DNA of 64,000 bases from Sordariomycetes sp. S80-01Y (lineage: Eukaryota; Ascomycota; Sordariomycetes). The notes below the pieces were generated by a model. The model was not told the origin of the DNA. It was given only the letters and a program-made list of their open reading frames with translations, and ran no database searches. The translations under genes and the position numbers were made by a program. Location of the stretch: contig JAXQJY010000029.1 in assembly GCA_037042185.1 (NCBI GenBank), positions 1,798,001 through 1,862,000 of the forward strand, read 5' to 3'. This document shows, piece by piece, positions 46,196 through 57,877 of the stretch. Each line of letters starts with the position of its first letter. Positions within the stretch are counted from its first letter, which is position 1.

Positions 46196-47119
46196 ACGCC
46201 TTCATGAACGCTGCACGGCAGGGTCCATGGTGTCCCAAAGACTATCTTAATGACGACACTGCGGAGATGAGCTCCGCTCGTGACGGTCTCGCGACTCACA
46301 GTCCTATGCGTTTGGACTTCCGCAAGCCGGAGTGATGACGATTTCTGATTCTGCATCCCTAAACTTAATGAGCACGTGGACGTGTCTCCTGGTACTTGGT
46401 TGGTAACGGCGAGACGGAGTTTCGGCGATCTGGGCGTATTTGGATTGAGCAAGCGGCGTTCTGTTTAGCTTGATGCTTCGCGAGAGAAGGGTTGGAAGAG
46501 ACTGGGGCTCGGAGGCCGGCTCTTTTTTGTTTGCTGTCCGCCTGCTTTGGGTCTGGAAAACTTTGTACATGATTGAGCTTTGTACATATGACTTTGAGGA
46601 GGGATGAATTGCATTGCATTATGACTACGCCTGTCACGTCCGTTCTCGCGTGAAGCTATCAAGGCGTCGTCAATGGCCCGGACAAACAATGGTGGGTGGC
46701 CGGCAGCCTGACGTTGACCCTGCGCCGTGGGGTGTGGGGCCTACGGCTCATTCTCTCATTGGTTGAGAGCGTGGTTGGTAGCCTTGCAGCTCACTTTACT
46801 CAACTCTCAACTCCCGCCTCTCCCAACCTCAACTTTCATCCTCGAGCGACAAGGACCAACTCTTCTAACTTGACAGTGAGAAATTACTTCGTGCGTTTCG
46901 TTGACACCGAGGACAGCGCGAATCTCCATATCTTGACTCCAACACTGTATCACTGAGCGGAAACTCGTCTTTGTCACATTCACAACGCAGGCGCTTGCTG
47001 CCAGCACCTGACTGAGAGGCGCGGCCTCATCTTGAACCTCTTGCGCCTGGTCTCCTTACAACTCGCGCTACCATCTATCTGCGCGCAGCATAATCAGTCC
47101 GGGTGGGCGGAAGCTCAAG
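46196..47119. promoter_or_regulatory. Intergenic region, cyclin 3' side and tex1 promoter
   Basis: About 920 bp between same-strand genes. The cyclin 3' UTR probably occupies the left part. Pyrimidine-rich and CAAC-containing sequence around 46800-46850 may belong to the next promoter. No gene is seen. Confidence 0.4.
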
Positions 47120-48221
47120 ATGGTGCTTCGACCCAGGGCAAGCCTGTCCGCGACAAGCTTTCCACAGTACTTCGACATTCGGAAACCGCAGCTCTACAAC
47201 GACCCAAATGTAGCGCGAGGAGGGACAAACAAGTGAGCTTATGCCCCCTTCCAAACAAATCCTGTCTTCTAACCTTGCATGCCCAGCCTTCGTACGATCG
47301 CCTGGAACCCACTGGGCTCGCTCATCGCCACCGGCTCAGCCGACAAAGTCCTCCGCGTCTGGAACCCGGAACGTTCTCAGGTCAAATTCTCGACCGAGCT
47401 CAAAGGTCACACCGCGTCCATCGAAAAGGTGGCTTTCAACCCCGTCAAGGATGCCGAGCTCTGCAGTGTCAGCTCCGACGGGGTCGTCAAGTTCTGGGAC
47501 GTGCGGAACAAGAGTTGCTTCAACGAGGTCAAGGGCCTTGGTGAAGCTTTCACCCTCGCTTGGGCGCCGGATGGGGAGACGTTGATTGTAGGGAATAAGG
47601 ATGACTGTATCTATGTCCTAAGTCCGGAGAGAGATACGCCACTGAGCGAGCATCAGCAGGGCGTGCAGACGAATCAAATTTCCTTCTGCTGGAGCGGGAA
47701 GAAGGTTTTCGTAGCCACGGGGGATGGAAAGATTAGGGTGTTGTCGTACCCTGAGTTCGAGCCCATCTGGCGGAAGCCGTGGGATGAGGACCGGGAGGCT
47801 ACGCTCAATGGACACACATCCAGCTGTCTATCTGTTGAGATGCAGCCCGTGGCAAGGTATCTGGCTACCGGCGGTTCAGACTCTACCATTGCCTTGTGGG
47901 ATACCCAAGATTGGCTTTGCCAAAGGACCATCACCACCATGACTGGGCCGGTTCGAAGTCTCAGTATGTCTTCCCCCTCTCCTCCCTTGATCTAGAGCTG
48001 ACAATCTACAAGGCTGGACTTTTGATGGCAGCTACGTTGTGGGCGGCAGCGACGAGGGCACAGGTTTGGACGTGACGCACGCGGAGACGGGGGACAAGAT
48101 CTACAATTTCAAGACAGCAGGGCCGTGTCCCATTGTGGCGTGGGCGCCGACTAGATATCAGCTTGCGTATGCAGACGCAGGTTCGCTGAGGATCATCGGC
48201 GTTGACGCAGACAAGAAGTAG
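47120..48221 (+). CDS. THO complex WD40 subunit Tex1/THOC3
   Basis: Three exons (47120-47232, 47287-47963, 48013-48221) give 332 residues, the usual size. WD repeats are plain: LRTIAWNPLGSLIATGSADK with VLRVWNPERSQ, KGHTASIEKVAFNPVKDAEL with KFWDVRNKS, LAWAPDGETLIVGNKDDCIY, SVEMQPVARYLATGGSDSTI with ALWDTQDWLC, and WTFDGSYVVGGSDEGTGLDV spanning intron 2. This pattern and order match THOC3/Tex1, which with the THO core packages nascent mRNA for export. Nab2, another export factor, is elsewhere in the window, but no link is implied by distance. Confidence 0.9.
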
Positions 48222-49608
48222 ACCTGTCTCTCTAGCGTTATGGCTAAGCATCATGGCTGGGCAGCGACGTCACGATATGTAAGGCTGAACATGATGGTAA
48301 AAATAGACCCTCCGCCGCGGCAAGGTTGCTCCGACTGTGTCACAGAGAGGTGTCTTGTCAGATCGGGTCAACAAGCGACCGGATCGACTTCAGCGCCGAG
48401 ATGTCAAGCACGTTGTCTGTCTTGGGTGCGACCGGACAACGGTTGTGTGAGGCGGCTGGCGATCCCATTTAAGGCTGATTCCGTGTGGAGGGAGATGCAA
48501 GATGGTGGTTGGTCGCAAGGTACAGACAGCCCTGACCAGATTCAGGCATCTAGATTATTACGAAATGCGAGCAGAGCGATCTAGGCAGCGAGAGCAATGA
48601 CGACGGCGAAGAATTAAATTCGAACAAATACTCATATGTGCCGCCGTGCAATTCTATCAGACTGTTTGCAAAGCGTGACTACGGGAAAGAAGGCAGCTTT
48701 GGGAGACGTACACCTCTCGTTGAGGTTGATGGCTGTGATGGCTCCCCCGAATGCGAGGGAAGAGTCATGATGACAGCGCACATCACCAGGCGCAAGCCGA
48801 TGGACGGCAGGTCGTTGCCATCACACGAGTTACGCGGACATACTCCCACAGCTTTCCAACGCATGCAGTGCAAACTCGGCATGGTGGGAGCGAAGATGGG
48901 CTGATTGAGGCTGTGCACTCGGCTGTGATTGAGACGGTTAGGGGTGTTGGAGCTTGCGAACTGGGGTCTCTGTTCAAATGAGGGCTGGAGAAGAGGAGAA
49001 GAATTGACTTTGTGCATTGCTTAGGCGAAGCGGTGAACAGGACCAAGACTAAGTTATGCAAGCCCAAGAAAAATCCATCTATGAAAGCCAACGGTCCCAA
49101 CGGTCTGACGAAGACGTGGACATCGGGGAAGCCTAGTCTGAGCTCGGTGTACCTCAGTCGTGGGCTGGAACTACTTGAGCCTTACCTGACTGTACGTGGC
49201 TGATAGCCTGAGTCGCATCTTATCAGCCGGCAGTCGGCCGCCTCAGGCTGCCTTTTGTAGGTACCTACCGCCTATGGCTCAGAAGCATGACTTGGGGTTC
49301 AAAGCTTATTAATGGGCGCAGTCCAGCTCAACGCACAGCGTGCACGCGCATCAACGCTTCATCTTAATTTGTCGCGTCTCCGTCACTGTCCTTCAATTGT
49401 CTGATTCTTTGGACAGAGGCGACATCGTACTGCGACGTAAACTGCCGGCATCAGGCAGTCGCCATTACGTCTCGGGATCCAGGGTCTCCCCCCCCCATCC
49501 CGCAGCCGTCACATGCGACAACGAAACGGCGGAAGACTGTCAACGCTACAGATAAGGAACGACACCGGAGGCTGGTCTCGAGCCTCCAATTCCTGACCCA
49601 TCGTCACG
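48222..49608. promoter_or_regulatory. Intergenic region upstream of Zn2Cys6 regulator
   Basis: About 1.4 kb between same-strand genes. The last 250 bp likely hold the 5' leader of the transcription-factor gene and include an upstream ATG frame (49340-49555) that ends before the main ATG. A run of eight C is at about 49490-49497. No gene is supported. Confidence 0.4.
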
Positions 49609-52221
49609 ATGCCTAGCTCTTCGGAAGGCTCAAACGCCGGCCCTGCGCACTCCAATCACGCCGCCGAACCTTCATCCGCCTCCGCGCCGCCGCCCGTCCC
49701 CGACAATGCCTCCGTCCCCAAGCCCAAGCGACTGGCCTGCATGATATGTCGCAAACGGAAGCTCAAGTGCGATGGCGTCCGGCCGAGCTGCAGTACCTGT
49801 TCGAGACTGGGTCATACCTGCGCTTACGATGAGCAGAGGAGGAAGAGCGGGCCCAAGCGCGGATACGTCAAGGCGCTGGAGGAGAGGTTGAAGCAGGTCG
49901 AGACCATGTTGAAGACGCAGGATCAGAGCCCGGCGAACGCAAGCCCTACGAACCAGGGTGCAGGCGGCCTGCCGATGACCTCGGCGCAGGGAGCTGCGAA
50001 TCTGCCTCCCGCTCTGGGCATCGGCAACGATTGGGGCGGCATGGACACGAGGAACGACTCGCCAAATCAAGCTGGTCCGATGGACGACTTTAACTTTGAC
50101 GCAAGCATGAGCATGGGCATGAACAATGCCGGAGGGGATTTCACGTGGGAGATGATTGGGCTCGGGCTGGAGGAGCCGCTGCCACCACAGGAGACCATCG
50201 ACGAGCTACACCAGGTTTACTTTGAGAAGGTCCACCCCTCGATACCGATGATTCACAAGTATCGTTACTTGGCGGCCATGAACTTGGCCCCAAGCCAACG
50301 GCCTCCTGTCTGCTTGAGGTATGCCATGTGGACGATGGCCTGCTCGATCACGGACAAGTACACCGACATGAAGGACCTGTTCTATCAACGCGCACGCAAA
50401 TATGTCGAAGCAGACTACATCAAGGGCTACGGAGAGCACATGATTTCGGTGGCTCACTGTCAGACGCACATCCTCCTATCTAGCTACGAGATGAAGATGA
50501 TGTACTTCCCTCGAGCATGGATCAACACTGGCTCAGCGGTTCGACTGGCACAGATGATTGGTCTGCACCGCCTCGACGGCTCGGGCTTGGACGTCAAGCA
50601 GTGTCTTCCACCGCCAAAGGATTGGACCGAGCGTGAAGAGCGACGGCGGACGTTCTGGATGGCCTTCTGCGAGGACCGATACGCGAGCATAGGCACTGGC
50701 TGGCCCATGACGGTTGATGAGAGGGACGTCATGACGAATCTCCCGGCGTCGGAGGAAGCGTTTGATATGAGCCGGCCTGAGCAGACGCCAAGTTTACAGG
50801 ACGCCACGCGCCCTTCGGGCGCTTCGAAGCTGTCCTCCTTCGGCGCCATCGTCTTGATGGCTTCCCTTTACGGACGCAACCTCGTTCATCTACACCGGCC
50901 GGATGGCGATGATCAGGATAACGACCTAAACGGTCCCTTCTGGAAACGACATCGGACCATGGATAACATCATCTTGAACACATCGCTCTGTCTTCCCCAG
51001 CACTTGAAGCTACCCGCCGGGATAGCCAATCCCAACGTCGTGTTCACAAATATGAGCATACACACATCGACAATCTGTCTGCACCAGGCCGCCATTTTCA
51101 AAGCGGAGAAGAACAAGCTGCCTGCTTCAGTTGGGGCGGAGAGTAAAGTACGGTGCATTACGGCGGCAAACGAAATTGCCAGCATGATGAGGACCATTTC
51201 TCACATGGACCTCTCAGCGGTAAGTACTCGCAGTCAGCTGGCGACGAGCAATACTGATTGACTGCAGATGAACCCCTTTATCTCGTTCTGCCTCTACGTG
51301 TCCGCCCGCGTCTTTGTACAGTACCTCAAGAGTCGACCAGACGACAGCCAGACCGCCGACTCCTTGCGCTTCCTTCTCTCGGCCATGAATGCCCTCAAAA
51401 GGCGCAACCCTCTCACGGAGTCGTTCCTCGTCCAGCTGGACGTCGACCTCGAGTCTCTGTCGTTGAGGATCCCGAAGTTGCGGAATGAGTTCATGCGCAT
51501 GGGTGATGGAGACAACAATCCGATGAACTCGGCAGGCGACGGCCCGAAAGCGCCATGTGGCAACCCCAAAGGAGTTCAGGGCATCATGGCCTACCGGGAC
51601 CAAAGCTACTACACGGGTCCTCAAGGTGACGAGGGAAACGCGCTCAATGGCCCGAGCCTCGACACCACGAACTCGACTGGGTTTAACTCGCAGTCGTGGC
51701 TATCTGCTGAGCAGTCAATGTCCGGCCTAACGCCAAGTTCAGGCGGGGGAGGGCTGTTCGAAAAAGGCGGGACAGGCAGCAACCAGCAAGGGACGAATGG
51801 CTCACCAGTCGAGGGCCAATCCAGCGGACCTACACCGAACTCCAGCTCGGACACTAGGAACCAACATCTAGCCCCCGGGCAGGCAAATAACTCAGACCGC
51901 AACTCCTTCAACGCCAGCCCCATCTCTCCGCAGCAAAACCTCATGGGCGCGAATGAGCTTGGCAACACCAGCACGGCAAACTTCTTCAGCGAGCCGGGTG
52001 ACTTCTCGGGGCAACCACAGCAGCAGCAACAGCAGCAGCAAAATGCTTTCAGCATGGCGCCGAACGGCTGGGGTGACATGGCCACTCAACAAAACCAGGT
52101 GCCGCAGCAGCAGCAACAACAGCTAGGCGACGGTGTGTTACGAGCGTTGATGAATATGGGCCCCATGGATGCGATGGATCTTTCGAGCTGGGACCAGGGC
52201 AACGAAAACTTGCGTCAATGA
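49609..52221 (+). CDS. Zn2Cys6 fungal-specific transcription factor
   Basis: Two exons (49609-51219, 51268-52221) give 854 residues. The Zn2Cys6 cluster has C44, C47, C54, C61, C64 and C71 (ACMICRKRKLKCDG). It is followed by the linker RKSGPKRGYVKALEERLKQV, which starts a short dimerising coiled coil. A fungal-specific (middle homology) domain spans about 200-560, with FFVKVHP-like VYFEKVHPSIPMIHKYR and REERRRTFWMAFCEDRYASI. The C-terminus is disordered, with Asn/Ser-rich sequence and two glutamine tracts (encoded at about 52016-52042 and 52105-52122), a likely activation region. It binds DNA in the nucleus; the target pathway cannot be told. Confidence 0.92.
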
Positions 52222-52688
52222 CATGCAAAGCGGATTATAGGGTGTGGTTGGCTCAAGACGTAGGCTGGGTTTAATTGGGCGTTTTGGTTGCACTTAGTTT
52301 CTGCAGGGGGGAAAGATCCAATTTCTGGACGTTATGACTTGTATGATACCATAATACCATCCTTACTCAATCCTCCGAGGGGTTCAATGTTGACAAGAAG
52401 CAGCCCCCTTTCGAGGTACACCGGGTAGCTCAGAGTGCAAAGACGCTAGTGTGTGATTCGTCGCCGCCCTGAGCTTCAGCCGCAAGTGGGCCCCCCGCAA
52501 ACTCGCCTCAACTCCTGCTCTGGACGGCTCATCTCAGTTCACAGTCGACGCGCGCCGTAAAAGCAGCACGACTTTGCGCGACGACCCGCAAAAGCAGCGA
52601 CGAGAGCCCCAAACCTTATGAACCCCGGAGGTCACCACCGCCACCGGCACTGCAGCCTCCTTTTCGTGAGGAGAGGACGACGAGGGCA
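52222..52688. promoter_or_regulatory. Intergenic region before the zinc-finger/GST gene
   Basis: About 470 bp between same-strand genes, with the 3' UTR on the left and the probable promoter and leader on the right. No gene is seen. Confidence 0.4.
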
Positions 52689-54571
52689 ATGGCTGCTCCA
52701 GACTTCGGCCATGGCGGCGCGGACTTGGCTGGCGCGGGCGCGTATCGCATGTCCATGGATCATCTTGGGCTGGACGCGTACAGCCCGGCCATGACCACGG
52801 GGTACCATCCTCATCACCACCAACATCCCCATTCTCATCCTCACCCTCACCCACACCCACACGTACACGCTCATGCGCATCAACACCAGCATCAACACCA
52901 GCATCAGCCACTTCCTCAGCCGTTTCCAAGGGTCCCCTCGCAGGCTAGACCGCAGCCGCAACAGCAGCAACACTCCGGTGGAGGACAGTTTGGAATTCTT
53001 GCGCCCACCAATGTCCCGCAGGATGCCTTTGGTAACGAGATCCCGACCACGTTGGACAGCACGTCGGCCATTGCTGGTCCGTCAGCAGACCCTGGGACCG
53101 CTGCGCATGGGCAGCTGAGCACCAAGATCGTCTTCGACCCGCCCGACCTTGCGACCTGGCGCGACAAGCTCTTCAACGTGGACGAGCTTATCATTCTCAC
53201 CGATGAGCAGTTCCAGACCTACTTCCCTCACATTGACAATGTCTACTCCCACCGCTCCACCCAGCGCTACAAGCGCAAGCCATTCGTGTCGCACTACTGG
53301 GACTGCAGGATGAAGGGCCGTCCCTCTGGCACTCCCAAAAGCGAGGACCCGAACAAGAAGAAGCGGAAGCGCAATGCGCGGGAGCGCGACCTTTGCGACG
53401 TCAAGATCAAGATCACAGAGTACTCCCCCGGCGCGCAGATCCAGATCGAGGATGGGATGGGGAGCTTCAGCGCCCAGCAGACCATCAGCGTGCCGGACAT
53501 GGTTGGTCCCGGCCAGAAGTTCTGGACGATTCAGAGGGTCAATGGTAACGGCGGCAACGGGAAGGGCGACGGCGTCGCGGGGCCGCATCGGCACACGCTG
53601 GCAAAGAGCGATGAGATCAAGAAGAACAGCGTGCAGAGACAGCTGGCGAAGCTCGAGAAGGAGACAAAGTCGACGCAGGTACGTTACTCTCGGACAGCAT
53701 GGCGATACGCTTGCTGACATGATTAGAAACCCCTGACGCGAAGAGCAACGGGTGCCGCGGCCGCTACGATCAAGAAGCACAGCAAAGCCGCGGACATAGT
53801 ACTCTACGCAACACCCTGGTGCCCCTTTTCCCAAAGGGTCTGGATCGCACTCGAAGCCCTCGGCCTCTCGTATCAGTTCTCGAACTGTGGCGAACCCAAG
53901 AAGCCAACCAAGTTCCTTGAGATTACCAAGTCGGGCGCTACACCGGTTCTGAGACATGGGGACTTTCACTGCAGAGACAGCACGGTACTTGTTGAATACG
54001 TGAGTGGCAGCCAGGACTATTTCAATGGGGCGATGCTAATCGGTCCCTAAGCTGGAGGACTTGAGCACCAGCAAAGGACTGCTCCCTGCCAACGCACAGC
54101 TCAAGGCGAAATGCCGGCTTTGGATGAAGCATGTAAGCTGCTCTTGTGCCAATCGCAAATGGCCTAGCTGACGAGGTCTAGATCGAAAGGAAGATTGTGC
54201 CAACCTTCTACGACATGCTCAAAGCCCATCAGATCGAAGATATGGCTGCCCGTTCCCAGGCTGCGGACCGCCTGCGGCTCGATCTTTACGCGATCGCAAA
54301 TCACGCAGATGAGGAAGGGCCCTTCTTTGTTGGGACTAGTTTGAGTCTCGTTGACATTCTCCTTGCGCCATTCGCCCTTCGGCTGCCTCGCATTCTGGAA
54401 CCCTTGTGTGGCTGGACCTTCTCTCACGAAGGTTCCCGGTGGTCGCGCTGGGTCGAGGCTCTGGAGAATGACGCCCACGTCAAGGCGACTTTGAGCGAGG
54501 ATGAGCTTTACCTCAATTGCGTGTCGAGTATGCTCTGCCTCGAGAACTTGCCTGAGTCCATCACCACCTGA
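52689..54571 (+). CDS. Fusion of a WRKY-GCM1-like domain with an omega-type glutathione transferase
   Basis: Four exons (52689-53678, 53727-53999, 54052-54132, 54182-54571), all joined in phase 0, give 577 residues. Residues 40-73 are a His/Gln tract. Residues about 145-320 form a conserved-looking domain. C206 (HYWDCRMKGRP), C236 (DLCDVKIKITEY) and H300/H302 (FWTIQRVNG, then GPHRHTL) follow the C-C-HxH plan of WRKY-GCM1/FAR1 zinc domains. A basic KKKRKR lies between the cysteines. From residue 350 an omega-class GST begins: DIVLYATPWCPFSQRVWIAL with catalytic-type C362, then FLEITKSGATPVLRH (cis-Pro). A helical C-terminal domain follows. Dehydroascorbate reductase or thioltransferase activity is known for omega GSTs. 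The DNA-binding role of the head is inferred. Confidence 0.75.
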
Positions 54572-54779
54572 CGTGCCGTCTTGGCCATTCCACCCAGAGT
54601 GGCATGACGGTGCCGCAACAAGGTGGCCCCACCACCCGACGTCAGATCATGGACTGACAGCACCGCAACGTCATTGAAGCGGGAAGCCGGAAGCTACACA
54701 GTCTCTTCTGGACCCGACAATTGCTACCCCAATTGATCGACAAGGCGATACTAACACGCTTCAGTCAAGCCAAGCTACA

Positions 54780-56021
54780 ATGAAGGTCATCCTCGCCATC
54801 AACGCGGGCTCCAGCTCTGTCAAGATCTCCGTCTATACCGCTGATTCACTGAACGCAACGCCCAACCAGGTTGCAGACGCACAGGTCTCTGGCTTGACGG
54901 CACCTCCCGCGAAGCTCACTTACACCCGTGGATCGACGTCCGTCCACAAGAACAAGGAGGTCGAGGCGAACAGTCAAGATGCTGCCTTCAGCTTGCTGCT
55001 GGACACGCTGGTCGGCGACGACGCCCTGAAGGAAATCGCCCACAAGGACGACATCGCCATCGCCTGCCACCGCATCGTCCACGGCGGCGACTACGACGAT
55101 GCCCAGATCATCACCAAGGACACCTACCACCACATCGAAGCCCTCAGCGACCTTGCCCCCCTTCACAACGGCGCAGCGCTCGGCATCGTCGATAGTTGCA
55201 TCAAGCAGCTCCCCTCCACGAGGAACGTCGCCTGCTTCGATTCCCAATTTCACGCTTCCATCCCGCCGCACATCTCGACGTACCCCATCAACCAGGACGT
55301 GGCCAGGAAGAACAAGCTCCGCAAGTACGGCTTCCACGGTATAAGCTACGCCTTCATCGCGCGCTCCGTCGCCGAGCACCTAGGCAAGCCGGTCGATAAG
55401 CTTAACATCATCGCCCTCCACCTAGGCAGCGGAGCCAGCGCCTGCGCCATCAAGAATGGCAAAAGCTGGGACACGAGCATGGGGTTGACGCCGCTCGCCG
55501 GGCTCCCAGGCGCTACGAGGAGCGGGAGCGTCGACCCGAGCCTCGTCTTCCACTACGCCAGCGACGTGGGCAAGCTCAGCCCCGCGTCCACCTCCCAGCT
55601 GCACATCTCCAAGGCCGAGGAGATCCTCAACAAGCAGTCCGGCTGGTCCGCGCTGACGGGCACCACCGACTTCGGCGCCATCGCAGCGCGGGACACGCCC
55701 GAGCGCAGGCTGGCCTTTGACATCCTCGTCGACCGCATCTCGGGCTTCGTGGGGAGCTACTTCGTCAGCCTCGAGGGCGACGTGGACGCGCTGGTGTTCG
55801 CGGGCGGCATCGGGGAGAAGAGCGCCGATCTGAGGAGGGAGGTTGTGCGCAAGGTGAGGTGCCTCGGCTTCGGGATCGACGAGAGCAAGAACGGCGGTGG
55901 GCTGAGCGGGGTGGTGGGGGATGTTGGGGACGGCAAGGGACACGGGGTCCTGGTCTGTCAGACGGATGAGCAGTTCGAGATGGCGAGGACCTGTACGACC
56001 AAGCAGGATCTATGGTCGTGA
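54780..56021 (+). CDS. ackA: Acetate kinase
   Basis: A single exon encodes 413 residues, close to the bacterial length of about 400. Family signatures are all present: MKVILAINAGSSSVKISVY (first ATPase-fold motif), HRIVHGGDY, ACFDSQFHASIPPHISTYPI (catalytic Asp and substrate His), RKYGFHGISYAFIAR, IALHLGSGASACAIKNGKSW, DTSMGLTPLAGLPGATRSGS and VFAGGIGEKSADLRREV. It converts acetyl phosphate and ADP to acetate and ATP, or the reverse. In fungi it works with phosphoketolase (Xfp) to recover energy or acetyl units from pentose phosphates. No Xfp gene is in the window. The tail EQFEMARTCTTKQDLWS matches the family end. Confidence 0.95.
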   Translation: MKVILAINAGSSSVKISVYTADSLNATPNQVADAQVSGLTAPPAKLTYTRGSTSVHKNKEVEANSQDAAFSLLLDTLVGDDALKEIAHKDDIAIACHRIVHGGDYDDAQIITKDTYHHIEALSDLAPLHNGAALGIVDSCIKQLPSTRNVACFDSQFHASIPPHISTYPINQDVARKNKLRKYGFHGISYAFIARSVAEHLGKPVDKLNIIALHLGSGASACAIKNGKSWDTSMGLTPLAGLPGATRSGSVDPSLVFHYASDVGKLSPASTSQLHISKAEEILNKQSGWSALTGTTDFGAIAARDTPERRLAFDILVDRISGFVGSYFVSLEGDVDALVFAGGIGEKSADLRREVVRKVRCLGFGIDESKNGGGLSGVVGDVGDGKGHGVLVCQTDEQFEMARTCTTKQDLWS

Positions 56022-56932
56022 GCTATAGAAGCAATCATCTAGGGACAGTGCCTCAGACACATTCTATAACATGCACATGCCGAGCGAGGCGAATGATGAC
56101 CATGAGGAAACCCATGGCGATGTTTCACCAAGGCAGCGAAGAGAGTGCGAGCAGTGCAGTTGTTGCGCAGAAAGCAAATGGTATCAATTGATAATCCAAC
56201 CTGGGGGATGTCTCGACCCCATATCCGTAGCCTGGGGGTATGTCCCGCGATCTGCCCTCCCTCGAGGGCCAGATCACATGCTATATACTTCATGATGATC
56301 TAAAACATATACAACCCGCCCCTTCTGGGGTGATGAATGTTAAATGAATTCGAATATTACCACGTAACGCCTTGCACGGTCGGAACTCCCAGAATGGAAT
56401 CCGAATAAAAAAGGGGATGTCACGATAACATCAACTGGCAATCGCCCTCTCCTCCCCGTCTCTCGATGCGACGCAGAGCTGGTGTCCAGATTGCGCGCGC
56501 ATGGGTGGAGGCGCAGTGCGCAGGGTAATCTTGCGATGCGCCTCTTGTTGGGTACAAGAAATGAGCCCCGATAAAAATTCCGAATGTGATCAACGGCCGA
56601 CCAGGCGCGACAGGATGAGTCGGGCTGTCAGGACTTGACGTAGGTGGCATGACGAGCTTGGGGTGATTGGCGTGGATCGCCACAGTGGCGACATCAACAT
56701 CGCAATCTCGCCCAAAAGTCGATCACGAAAAGATGGGAAAGTTTGAGGGGGCGGCGCTGGGCCGTGTGGAGAGGGCGGGCCAACGGGACCGGATTCGCGC
56801 AACCAGGTGCAGGATCCGGAACGGGGAGGATCAGCGCGCGATGACTCCGAAGAGGGGGCAGAAGGGACCGATAAGCAGGTGGAGGATGGGACAAGGTCAC
56901 CATCCCCAGGCAGTGCAGTCCCGTCGTCTCGC
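56022..56932. other. Convergent 3' intergenic region
   Basis: About 910 bp between converging genes. An AATAAA (56404-56409) could serve the acetate kinase transcript. The frames at 56667-57218 (+) overlap the zinc-finger gene in antisense and are not called. Confidence 0.4.
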
Positions 56933-57877
56933 TCATTTGGCGTCCTCGCCCTCCTGCGCGGCGATAGCCATGGCCAGGGCGTCGAGGCCGCTGCTTGGCG
57001 TCCTGGAGGGCAGGGGGCGATTGAGGAGGGGTAGGTTCAAGCCGCGCATGTCCCAGGTGCCTCCGCTGGATGATACGGGAGGCGTCGGCAGAGGGTACTG
57101 CAGGTGCTGCTGTTCCTTCTCCCAGGGCGAAGTGACTTGCGAGTTCGATTCGCGGGCGATGGAGCGGCTGCGTCCAGAGACCGAGTTGCGGCGGGCCCCG
57201 GCCAGGGCAGCCTTGTGAGCGCGCTGGCCGTTGGCGGCGCGGCTCTTGTCCTTGTAGTGAGTCTCGAGGTGCTGCTTCATGTTGTCGGCGCGAGTGAACT
57301 TCTTCTGGCATCCAGGATAGGTGCACTGGACGGCCTTCTCGGCTGTGTGGATCTTGGAGTGGCGCGACGCGTGACCCGACGTGGTGAAAGTCTTTTCGCA
57401 GCCGTGACTGTCGCGATACCGGCAGGGGTAGCGCTTGCCTGACCGCTCGGGCAGGGGCGCTGGGATGGCGAGGTCGTCCTCGGCGAAGGAAGCGGTGCGG
57501 CCGTCTGAGTAGGCCGGTCGCTTGGCAGCAGGTGCGGCCACGTCCATGGCGTAGTCCTGGTTGATGGGGTAGAGAGAAGAGCGACCGAAGGCGTAGGTTC
57601 CAGAAGGCGTCATGGGCGACAGAGGGTCGTTGCTGCTGCTGGTTTGGGAGTCGTAAGAGTCAGAGCGAAGCAGCTCGGGCATGTTCGGTGAGGATGAGTT
57701 ACTGCGGCTGGCGGGGCTGGGACGGGGCAGAACATGGCTGCTGTGGTAGCTTAAGGGACGCTGGGGAAGAGGTCGCTGCGCCTTGAGGCCGGTTTGCGAC
57801 GTCGGATTCCTGTCGGAGGGGCCGTCATTGAGCAGCGAGACCTGGCGGCCTGTTGCGTCGCGGGCGTTCATCATCAT
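56933..57877 (-). CDS. flbC: C2H2 zinc-finger regulator, FlbC-like
   Basis: A single exon encodes 314 residues from the first of three consecutive ATG codons (57877). A disordered Ser/Pro-rich region of about 145 residues precedes two C2H2 fingers. Finger 1 (about 152-177) starts CRYRDSHGCEKTFTTSGH, and finger 2 (about 185-207) reads CTYPGCQKKFTRADNMKQH. A basic stretch follows. The pair resembles FlbC of Aspergillus, a regulator that promotes conidiation, but other fungal two-finger regulators are similar and the symbol is provisional. The Ser/Pro-rich head may be an activation region. Expression is expected to be developmental, in line with the long upstream sequence. Confidence 0.8.
   Translation of the reverse strand: MMMNARDATGRQVSLLNDGPSDRNPTSQTGLKAQRPLPQRPLSYHSSHVLPRPSPASRSNSSSPNMPELLRSDSYDSQTSSSNDPLSPMTPSGTYAFGRSSLYPINQDYAMDVAAPAAKRPAYSDGRTASFAEDDLAIPAPLPERSGKRYPCRYRDSHGCEKTFTTSGHASRHSKIHTAEKAVQCTYPGCQKKFTRADNMKQHLETHYKDKSRAANGQRAHKAALAGARRNSVSGRSRSIARESNSQVTSPWEKEQQHLQYPLPTPPVSSSGGTWDMRGLNLPLLNRPLPSRTPSSGLDALAMAIAAQEGEDAK

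Noticed and set aside
53082-53969. 295-codon minus-strand frame
   Set aside because: Antisense to the zinc-finger/GST gene; no domain.
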